Shown piece by piece: positions 58,003 to 64,000 of a stretch of DNA of 64,000 nt. The notes below the pieces were generated by a model. The model was not told the origin of the DNA. It worked only from the letters and a program-made list of their open reading frames with translations, and made no database searches. This DNA comes from Paracoccus seriniphilus. Its GTDB lineage: Bacteria; Pseudomonadota; Alphaproteobacteria; Rhodobacterales; Rhodobacteraceae. The stretch lies in contig NZ_CP067129.1 in the NCBI RefSeq assembly GCF_028553745.1, positions 201,001 to 265,000 of the forward strand. The letters are read 5' to 3'. How positions within the stretch are numbered: position 1 is the stretch's first letter; each line of letters begins with the position of its first letter. The translations under genes and the position numbers were made by a program.

Positions 58003-59148
58003 TCACTGTGCCGAGAGTTCCGCACGATAGGCGTATTCGATCCAGGGCATCAAAGCCGTGACATCGCTGGCTTCTACGGTCGAACCGCACCAGATCCGCA
58101 AACCTGCGGGGGCGTCGCGATAGGCGCCGGCGTCCAATGCCACGCCTTCCTTTTCCAGCCGTTTGGCAACGGCCTTTGCAAAGGCTGCGCCGTCCTTGAT
58201 GGCCGGATCGGTGAATTTCAGGCAGACACTGGTGGTCGAGGCCGTTGCCGGATCTTCGGCCAGATCCGCGATCCAGTCCTTGTCGGCAATAAAGTCGCGC
58301 ACGGCCTTGGCATTGGCATCGGCACGCGCGATCAGCCCTTGCAGACCGCCAATGCCCTGCGCCCATTTCAGGGCGGCCAGATAGTCTTCGACAGCCAGCA
58401 TCGAGGGGGTATTGATCGTCTCGCCCCGGAAAATGCCCTCGTTCAACTTGCCGCCCTTGGTCATGCGAAAGATCTTGGGCAGCGGGCGGTCGGGGGTATA
58501 GTTTTCCAGGCGGGCAACCGCGCGCGGCGACAGGATCAGCATGCCATGCGCAGCTTCACCGCCCAGCACCTTTTGCCAGCTGAAGGTAACCACATCCAGC
58601 TTGTCAAAAGGCAGTTCCATGGCGAATGCGGCGCTGGTTGCGTCACAGATGGTCAGGCCTTCGCGGTCGGCGGGGATTGCGTCGCCATTGGGAACGCGGA
58701 CGCCGCTGGTCGTGCCGTTCCAGGTGAACACCACGTCCTTGTTGAAATCGACGTCGTTGAAGTCAACGATCTGGCCGTAATCGGCCTTGCGCACGGTGGC
58801 GTCCAGCTTCAGCTGTTTGACCGCGTCGGTGACCCAGCCTTCGCCAAAGCTTTCCCAGGCCAGCATCTCAACCGGGCGCTCACCCAGCATCGACCACATC
58901 GCCATTTCGACGGCACCGGTGTCGGATGCGGGCACGATGCCGATACGATAGTCTGCGGGAACGCCCAGCACTTCGCGAGTCAGGTCGATGGCTTCGGCCA
59001 GTTTGGCCTTGCCAACCGCTGCACGATGCGAACGGCCCAGGGGCGCGTCAGCCAGCAGATTCAGATTGTAACCGGGGAATTTGGCACAAGGGCCCGAGGA
59101 AAAACGCGGATTGGCCGGCCGCGTGGCCGGGATCTTCGGATCAGTCAT
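58003..59148 (-). CDS. serC: Phosphoserine aminotransferase
   Basis: 381 residues. PLP aminotransferase of serine synthesis: [43 protein letters not shown] (lysine of the PLP Schiff base in SWQK) and alphaproteobacterial C-terminus. A candidate leader RNA precedes it. Confidence 0.93.
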   Translation of the reverse strand: MTDPKIPATRPANPRFSSGPCAKFPGYNLNLLADAPLGRSHRAAVGKAKLAEAIDLTREVLGVPADYRIGIVPASDTGAVEMAMWSMLGERPVEMLAWESFGEGWVTDAVKQLKLDATVRKADYGQIVDFNDVDFNKDVVFTWNGTTSGVRVPNGDAIPADREGLTICDATSAAFAMELPFDKLDVVTFSWQKVLGGEAAHGMLILSPRAVARLENYTPDRPLPKIFRMTKGGKLNEGIFRGETINTPSMLAVEDYLAALKWAQGIGGLQGLIARADANAKAVRDFIADKDWIADLAEDPATASTTSVCLKFTDPAIKDGAAFAKAVAKRLEKEGVALDAGAYRDAPAGLRIWCGSTVEASDVTALMPWIEYAYRAELSAQ

Positions 59149-59235
59149 TTTGACTCAGCCTTCCAGCTAAAAGCCCCTCGTTGGGGAGGGGTGTCCCGCC
59201 GCAGGGCATACGCTTCCATCGGTCCTACTGCAACA
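59149..59235 (-). ncRNA. Candidate serC leader RNA
   Basis: Upstream of serC on the minus strand there is a hairpin CCCCTC-CCCAAC-GAGGGG (59191-59174) followed by CTTTT and a second small stem before the ATG, preceded by CTTTTTTTGTTGC. A conserved 'serC motif' leader is known in alphaproteobacteria at this position. The terminator-like hairpin followed by Ts suggests control by attenuation. Assignment is from memory of the motif, so moderate. Confidence 0.5.
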
Positions 59236-59436
59236 AAAAAAGAATCCCGCCCTTCCTGCTGCTGCCAGATCCCGCGCAGGATGCTTGCTCATTTCGCAAA
59301 CCCGCGGGCAAGCGGAAGTACGGCAAGTCCTTCGCCGTCAAGGAAGAAATGCACCACGAAACACGGGTATCAATCCGTCATATCTTCCCTCGCCGCCAGG
59401 ATGGACATCGTGGCAGCCTGTTTCATAGGATGGGTC

Positions 59437-59904
59437 ATGGGACAGGCATTCGATCCGCAGGTATTGCTGTCAGAAGCGTTGATGGCGAATCTGGCGACGC
59501 TTGGCGATGAGGGGCCGCGAAACGCGCCGGCCTGGTTTCTCTGGGAAGGTGGCGCGATCTGGATGCCGGCGTCCGGAAGCAACAGTTCGGTGCGCCGGTT
59601 GCAGGCAGATCCAAGATGCGCGGTCGAGGTTACCCGTTTCGACAATGAGGCCGGAATCCTGTTGCATCTTGGCCTGCGGGGCCGTGCCAGCATCCAGGTG
59701 ATGGATGGCGCCAGGTTCAGAAGGCTGCTTTCGAAATATCTTGGGCCGGAGGAGGCGCGCTGGAATCCGTGGTTCATTCGGAACGTGGCGGCGATCGACG
59801 ACCCGGACGGGCGCATGATCAAGCTGCGGCCGCAGACGATCTTTACGAATAACGTCTCATATGCTCGCAGCGGGCCGCAACTGGCATGGCCCCCGGAAGA
59901 TTGA
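59437..59904 (+). CDS. Pyridoxamine 5'-phosphate oxidase-like (PPOX) family protein
   Basis: 155 residues. FMN-binding split-barrel features: MANLATLGDEGPRNAPAWFLWEGGAIWMPA, SSVRRLQADPRCAVEV and the late RMIKLRPQTIFTNNV. The longer frame upstream is antisense to serC. ATG 59437 chosen (AGGATGG upstream). Substrate unknown. Confidence 0.8.
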   Translation: MGQAFDPQVLLSEALMANLATLGDEGPRNAPAWFLWEGGAIWMPASGSNSSVRRLQADPRCAVEVTRFDNEAGILLHLGLRGRASIQVMDGARFRRLLSKYLGPEEARWNPWFIRNVAAIDDPDGRMIKLRPQTIFTNNVSYARSGPQLAWPPED

Positions 59905-59959
59905 GCAACCAACCATGCGGCGGGGCGACAGGCGCCCCGCCAATCGTGTTGTGCCAGGC

Positions 59960-60298
59960 TCAGATCGCAGCGGTCACGATGATCTCGACGCGCAGGGTGT
60001 CGCGTGCCAGCCGGGCTTCGCCGCAGGCGCGGGCGGGGGCGTGGCCCTCGGGCACCCATGCGTCCCAGACCTCGTTCATTTCGGCGAAATCATCCATATC
60101 GGCCAGCCAGATGATGGCCTGCAGGATCTTTTCGCGCGAAGAGCCGGCTTCTTGCAGCAGGGCATCCACGCGCGACAGGCAGTCGCGGGTCTGTTCGGCA
60201 ACGGTTTCGCCCGCGCCGACCTGGCCACACAGGTAGACCACGCCGTTATGTTTGACGATCTTGCTCATTCGCGTGCCGGTATGCATGCGCTCGATCAT
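59960..60298 (-). CDS. RidA family protein (second copy)
   Basis: 112 residues. The pattern [22 protein letters not shown] and VEIIVTAAI belong to the RidA/YjgF family. Different subgroup from the one at 6225-6599. Convergent with the PPOX gene. Predicted to deaminate or hydrolyse reactive imines. Confidence 0.85.
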   Translation of the reverse strand: MIERMHTGTRMSKIVKHNGVVYLCGQVGAGETVAEQTRDCLSRVDALLQEAGSSREKILQAIIWLADMDDFAEMNEVWDAWVPEGHAPARACGEARLARDTLRVEIIVTAAI

Positions 60299-60420
60299 GG
60301 GGAATTCCTTTCATCTCTCCGCGTCACTGCGCTTGTCGCGCATCGGCGCGGCTTCGCCAAGGGGCAGAGCCGAATGGCCGGGACCTTTCGATGGCGCATG
60401 GTGGCAATTCGGAGATCACT

Positions 60421-60449
60421 GGTCAGGTCAGGTCAGGTCAGGTCAGGTC
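60421..60449. repeat. GGTCA pentanucleotide tandem repeat at the transporter gene end
   Basis: Five full GGTCA units plus GGTC. Read on the minus strand it is TGACC, so every frame meets TGA; it supplies the stop of the EamA transporter gene (stop codon at 60438-60440). Same unit as at 54532-54550. Confidence 0.85.
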
Positions 60450-61385
60450 GGGCTGGGGCGGCGTCGCCGCAGATTTTGGGGCAGGTCTGCCTGCGCGCGG
60501 ACAGGGCATGGTCAGGATCGCCAGACAGGCGACGACCAGCGCGACCCCGGACCAGCCAATGGCAGGCAATCTTTCCCCGATCAGGATGACCGCGAGGACG
60601 GCCGCGACAACCGGTTCCAGCAGGGTCAGGGTTGTTGCCATGCTGGCCTGAACGCGGGCCAGCCCGTAACCAAAGCACAGATAGCCCAGGAACATCGGCA
60701 CCCCCGCCATGTAGAGTCCCACCGCGGCATTGTTCCACGAGGCGAGAAAGGGCGCTCCGGTCGCGATCAGCACCGGCATCAGCAACAGCCCGCCCAGCCC
60801 GAAGGTCGCGCCCATCGCCACCGAGGATCTTGTGCCGCGCAGCATCATCCTGCGTGCCGACCATGAATAAAGGGCATAGGTCAGACCGCCGATCAGCCCC
60901 AGCGCCACGCCAAGCGGGACCGAGGTGCCACCCACCTGCAACCCTTCCGGGGCGGTCTCGGCAAGGCAGATCAGGGTCATCCCGGTCGCGCCGATCAGCG
61001 CGCCGATTCCCCATCGCCAGGTCAGCCCCGTCCGGTCCAGCAGATATTCGATCACCGCCGCCAGCAAGGGGGCCGAGCCGATCGTGACCACGGTGCCCAC
61101 GGTCACGCCAGCCAGGCGCATCGACCCATAAAAGGCCAGCGGATAGATGGCGACGGCCACCGCGCCGATCACCAGCAGCCGCCGCTGCTGCGTCAGCAGG
61201 GCGCGCGCGCGCCAGATGCCCCGGAATGCGACCAGCGCCTGGGCGATGCCGCCCAAGCCCATGGCCGCCGCACCGATTGCCGCTGCGCTGACCTCGGGCG
61301 CGAATGTCGCCGCCGTGCCGGTGGTGCCCCAGACGAAGGCCGCAAAGAGGATGCCGGCGACGCCCAGCAGATAGCCCTGTGTCAT
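60438..61385 (-). CDS. EamA/DMT family transporter under TetR control
   Basis: 315 residues with ten membrane helices (LLGVAGILFAAFVWGTTGTAATF at the start, GWSGVALVVACLAILTM at the end). Follows the tetR gene by one base on the same strand, so it is likely co-transcribed and is the regulator's substrate exporter. The last residues PQPDLT and the stop lie in a pentamer repeat. Confidence 0.86.
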   Translation of the reverse strand: MTQGYLLGVAGILFAAFVWGTTGTAATFAPEVSAAAIGAAAMGLGGIAQALVAFRGIWRARALLTQQRRLLVIGAVAVAIYPLAFYGSMRLAGVTVGTVVTIGSAPLLAAVIEYLLDRTGLTWRWGIGALIGATGMTLICLAETAPEGLQVGGTSVPLGVALGLIGGLTYALYSWSARRMMLRGTRSSVAMGATFGLGGLLLMPVLIATGAPFLASWNNAAVGLYMAGVPMFLGYLCFGYGLARVQASMATTLTLLEPVVAAVLAVILIGERLPAIGWSGVALVVACLAILTMPCPRAGRPAPKSAATPPQPDLT

Positions 61386-61386
61386 G

Positions 61387-61977
61387 TCAAAACGCCTTCA
61401 GCATGTCATCGACCATGCCTCGCGCCGCAGCCACCCGTGCGCTGTTGCCTTCCAGTCCTGCGCGCGCCATGGCTCCTTCCAGCAGAAAGGCGATATGGGC
61501 GGCCATCTTTCTGGCCCGCGCCGGGTCTTGCGGCAGCAATTCCGCCAGATGCCGGGCCAGAATATCCTCGACCTGTTCCTTGTGCCGGCGCACGGCCTGG
61601 CGACCGTCATCACCGGCATCCAGCTCGGCAGCGGCATTCAGCAGACCGCAGCCGCGGAAGCCGCGCTCATAGGCATGTTCGGCATGATCCTGATAGGCAT
61701 CGAATACGGCCAGAATACGCTGTTTCGGGTCAGGCGCCCGCGCAAGTCGGCGTTCGTAGAGTTCCAGCCATTCGGCGTGGCGCGCCTCGAGATACTGGTT
61801 CACCAGATCCGCTTTCGAGGCAAAGTTGTTGTAGAGGCTTTTCTTGGCCACCCCGGCCCGGGCGACGATGGCATCGATTCCGGTTCCGGCGATGCCGTGA
61901 TTGTAAAACAGCACGGAAGCCGCCTGCAAAAGGCGGTCGCGTGCGGGTTCCCTGGCAGATGTGTCTGGCTGCGCCAT
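61387..61977 (-). CDS. TetR/AcrR family transcriptional regulator
   Basis: 196 residues. HTH GIDAIVARAGVAKKSLYNNFASKADLVNQYL, then a variable ligand domain with C in RGFRGCGLLNAAAEL. Shares the strand and direction with the exporter. An almost perfect palindrome immediately upstream is its likely operator. Confidence 0.88.
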   Translation of the reverse strand: MAQPDTSAREPARDRLLQAASVLFYNHGIAGTGIDAIVARAGVAKKSLYNNFASKADLVNQYLEARHAEWLELYERRLARAPDPKQRILAVFDAYQDHAEHAYERGFRGCGLLNAAAELDAGDDGRQAVRRHKEQVEDILARHLAELLPQDPARARKMAAHIAFLLEGAMARAGLEGNSARVAAARGMVDDMLKAF

Positions 61978-61994
61978 TCATGTCTCCTAATATG

Positions 61995-62014
61995 TAGGTA
62001 GACCGGTATACCTA
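61995..62014. promoter_or_regulatory. TetR-type operator palindrome
   Basis: A 20-base palindrome TAGGTAGACCGGTATACCTA, matching its reverse complement at 18 of 20 positions, starting 18 bases upstream of the tetR start. Core AGACCGGTAT is typical of TetR operators. Suggests autoregulation and coupled control of the exporter. Confidence 0.65.
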
Positions 62015-62157
62015 TTTCGGGATTTGTCAATGCGTTCCCGCCGGTCCCGCAACAAGGTCACGTTTCGTCGCGGGATCGCGGCAGGTTTTGCGATACGCGT
62101 GGCACATCGCCGGCCCGCCCAGGGCGTTGCCCAGAGGTCGCGCTGCCGGGAATAAAA

Positions 62158-62186
62158 TTGATGAATGGACCTCAACTCTGTATAGG
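62158..62186 (+). promoter_or_regulatory. Candidate sigma-70-like promoter for the sulfotransferase gene
   Basis: TTGATG, a 17-base spacer and TATAGG, ending 63 bases before the TTG start. The stretch from 62015 to 62248 has no gene that I can see. Confidence 0.4.
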
Positions 62187-62248
62187 TTGGGCGCTTCACC
62201 GTAATCTGGCAACCAGTCAGGCCGCAACAAAAGTCAGAAAGACATACC

Positions 62249-62923
62249 TTGCTTATCTCTCATCGGCACAAGTTCATTTACATCAAGACCCATAAGACGG
62301 CGAGCACCAGCATCGAGGGAATTTTGGAGGCCGCTTGTGTGCTTTCCGATGATGCGGCAAAGCACCGGCGCCCCTATATCACGACATCCGACGGAATTGT
62401 CGCCGGTCGCAATGGAGGGGAAAGGCCGGAAGATCCCCTGACAGCACATTCGCCGGCTGCCGCCATCAGGCGTGTGATCGGGGCGAGGAAGTTCAAGCAA
62501 TATTTGAAGGTATATGCAGTCCGGAATCCCTATGACAAGGTGGTTTCCTGGTATTGGCATGTCATGCCGAAAGACCTGCGTGTCGAACTGAAAGAAGATT
62601 TTTCGGAGGCGCGCAAGTTTTTCAGAAACTGGCTTCTCATGCGGCCGACACTTCCTACGGACCTGAAATTCTATCGCACGCCTGCGGGACGTTTCAAAGC
62701 ATATCAAATCCGCTACGAGAGCATGAACGAGGATCTGCAAGCGCTTGCTGACAAGCTGGGCTTCGACCTGGACACCACAGCCATGCCGCAATGGAAGACA
62801 GCAGCCCGTGGTCATAAGGACGTTGATTTTGAGAACTATTACGACCCCGAGACGCGTAAGGTCGTTGAAGAGGCTTTCAGCTACGATTTCAAGAATTTCG
62901 GCTATCAGATCATGAAGGACTGA
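62249..62923 (+). CDS. Sulfotransferase family protein
   Basis: 224 residues. 5'-phosphosulfate-binding loop YIKTHKTASTSIE near the N-terminus and the 3'-phosphate-binding VRNPYDKVVSWYWH are both in place, as in carbohydrate sulfotransferase-2-type bacterial enzymes. Needs PAPS, which cysD-cysNC can supply. The only plausible start is TTG at 62249 (AGAAAG upstream). Codon use is more A/T-rich than its neighbours, hinting at horizontal origin. Confidence 0.82.
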   Translation: MLISHRHKFIYIKTHKTASTSIEGILEAACVLSDDAAKHRRPYITTSDGIVAGRNGGERPEDPLTAHSPAAAIRRVIGARKFKQYLKVYAVRNPYDKVVSWYWHVMPKDLRVELKEDFSEARKFFRNWLLMRPTLPTDLKFYRTPAGRFKAYQIRYESMNEDLQALADKLGFDLDTTAMPQWKTAARGHKDVDFENYYDPETRKVVEEAFSYDFKNFGYQIMKD

Positions 62924-63226
62924 CATTCCGGGCGCTGGCGACTTTCGGCGGGGCTGTCTATCCGTCGGTCGACAGATTTGATGGTCGCCGGGAGAGAGCC
63001 TGTCAGGCAAAACTGCCCCGCGGCGCTGTTGGCGGTGGGCTGATTGGCGTGCTTGCAGAGGTGGACGGCTGAGTTTTTCCTATCGGGTGGGCCGGTGCTA
63101 CCGCTGGCTTTGGTTTTCGCCTATAGAAACCTATAAACAACAGCACTCACGGGCGGATGTGGGTGACATTCAGAACATGATGGCCGCTGCGTTTCGGCAC
63201 GGCAAGATCGAGAGTCGAACAGGGTG
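62924..63226. other. Gap between sulfotransferase and capsule genes
   Basis: About 303 bases without a visible gene; AT-rich near 63105-63150 (TATAGAAACCTATAAAC), which could hold a promoter for the capsule gene. Confidence 0.4.
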
Positions 63227-64000
63227 ATGAGCAAGACAACCGGCGAGCATGTGACAGTCCCCGATCTGCAGCGCAAATTCCTGGACCTTGTCGATCGGCC
63301 CGACCGGAAGGATGTCGGCGATTTTCGCGAGCATTTTCTGGCCCAGGCCGCAAAGCCCCATCGCATCGGCTTTCAGCGGCGCAATCTGAAGACCGCATTT
63401 TCGGCAAATCTGACGCGGTTGTTTCCCGATCTGATTGCCGTGGATGAAGAGGGCATTGATGGCGATGCGCCGGTGTTGATGTATGGCGCGGTTCTGGACG
63501 ATCTGACCAAATCGCATGAAAGCACCAAGGCGTTGCTGCCCCACGTGCGGCCCGGCGATACGGTGACCTTCTTCGAGATGGGGTTTCTGGCCTCGACCAC
63601 CAGCTGGTCCGAGGCCCTGGCATCGCGCGACCCCAAGCAGGCCTGCCTGGGGTATGTCTTTGACGACCGCGCCCAATATTACATGTCCGATTACGAAACC
63701 CGCCTCGATGAGAAGCTGAACGGCGATTTCGAACTGACCGATGCTGAACGCGCGCGGGCGGAGCGGGTGATGCGCCGGATCGTCGAAGCGAAGATCTCGA
63801 AATACAATTCGCAGCCGTTCTTCCGCCCGGATGTCTCGCCCGATTATGCGCGCCGTGTGCTGGTCGTGGATCAGAATTTCTCGGATGCCTCGACCTACTA
63901 CGGGCGGGCCTCGGAAAAGGAATTCCGCGCCATGCTGAAGGCGGCGATCGCGGAAAATCCCGATGCGGAAATCCTGGTCAAGACCCATCCCGATCTGAAC
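63227..64000 (+). CDS. Capsular polysaccharide biosynthesis protein, KpsC/KpsS-like (cut by window end)
   Basis: The frame is open from ATG 63227 (AGGGTG just before) to base 64000 without a stop: 258 residues visible. The segment RVLVVDQNFSDAS...GRASEKEF...ML...IAENPDAEILVKTHPDLN matches the conserved Capsule_synth region of KpsC/KpsS-type Kdo transferases. The first 220 residues are unlike typical KpsS N-termini and I cannot name them. Function: probably starts or links capsule polysaccharide to its lipid. Confidence 0.78.
   Translation, partial: MSKTTGEHVTVPDLQRKFLDLVDRPDRKDVGDFREHFLAQAAKPHRIGFQRRNLKTAFSANLTRLFPDLIAVDEEGIDGDAPVLMYGAVLDDLTKSHESTKALLPHVRPGDTVTFFEMGFLASTTSWSEALASRDPKQACLGYVFDDRAQYYMSDYETRLDEKLNGDFELTDAERARAERVMRRIVEAKISKYNSQPFFRPDVSPDYARRVLVVDQNFSDASTYYGRASEKEFRAMLKAAIAENPDAEILVKTHPDLN

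Noticed and set aside
57898..59436. Long plus-strand frame antisense to serC joined to the PPOX gene
   Set aside because: It mirrors the codon pattern of serC. Only the part from 59437 has a recognisable protein.

Overview
The window looks like origin-proximal and flanking chromosome of a methylotrophic alphaproteobacterium of the Rhodobacteraceae, most likely Paracoccus or a close relative. The reasons are the mnmE-mnmG-rsmG-parA-parB order with parS sites inside the coding starts, the hemW-ridA-rdgB-rph / hrcA-grpE block, the gfa - glutathione-dependent formaldehyde dehydrogenase - fghA set next to xoxFGJ, high GC content, and many ATGA gene overlaps. There are no tRNA or rRNA genes, insertion sequences, prophage genes or CRISPR arrays that I could recognise.

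Layout. 1-4.7 kb: tRNA modification, 16S rRNA methylation and chromosome partitioning, with two perfect parS palindromes. 4.7-9.6 kb: housekeeping (YbaN, HemW, RidA, RdgB, RNase PH, HrcA, GrpE). 9.7-23.9 kb: the metabolic centrepiece, a C1-oxidation locus. XoxF (lanthanide methanol dehydrogenase) with XoxG and XoxJ oxidises methanol in the periplasm. Gfa, the glutathione-dependent dehydrogenase and S-formylglutathione hydrolase clear formaldehyde to formate in the cytoplasm. A ClpP-like protease sits among them. Downstream lie a CXXCW rhodanese-like protein, two YVTN beta-propellers, an MxaD-like SRPBCC protein, and an ABC importer operon of the Ped/Lut type associated with lanthanide supply. 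That operon also encodes an aspartate/glutamate-rich exported protein and an unknown exported protein; these two are the most promising poorly described parts.

23.9-36.5 kb: UDP-galactopyranose mutase with a glycosyltransferase, an outer-membrane beta-barrel, a thioredoxin/CcdA pair, HU, AMP nucleosidase, a UbiH-type hydroxylase, a LolA-like protein, two transporters and a P4-type phosphatase. 36.6-40.6 kb: an Mla-type phospholipid transport operon (STAS-MlaE, MlaF, MlaD, PqiC-like lipoprotein). 40.7-43.8 kb: a Cache-PAS histidine kinase with a FixJ-type regulator. 44-48 kb: a GlcD-type FAD dehydrogenase, then an Lrp regulator divergent from ocd-ctlX (arginine/ornithine catabolism). 48-53.5 kb: malic enzyme, and cysD-cysNC for APS/PAPS. 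53.7-60.3 kb: STAS/anti-sigma partner-switch pair, HspQ, CreA, a metallophosphatase, serA, serC with a candidate leader RNA, a PPOX protein and a second RidA. 60.4-64 kb: a TetR-controlled EamA exporter, a sulfotransferase with a TTG start, and the 5' part of a capsule-synthesis gene running off the end.

Functional links: cysD-cysNC can supply PAPS to the sulfotransferase, which neighbours a capsule gene, suggesting a sulfated surface polysaccharide. The glf/GT2 pair suggests galactofuranose in another surface glycan. All names come from reading motifs and synteny by eye; no database search was run.
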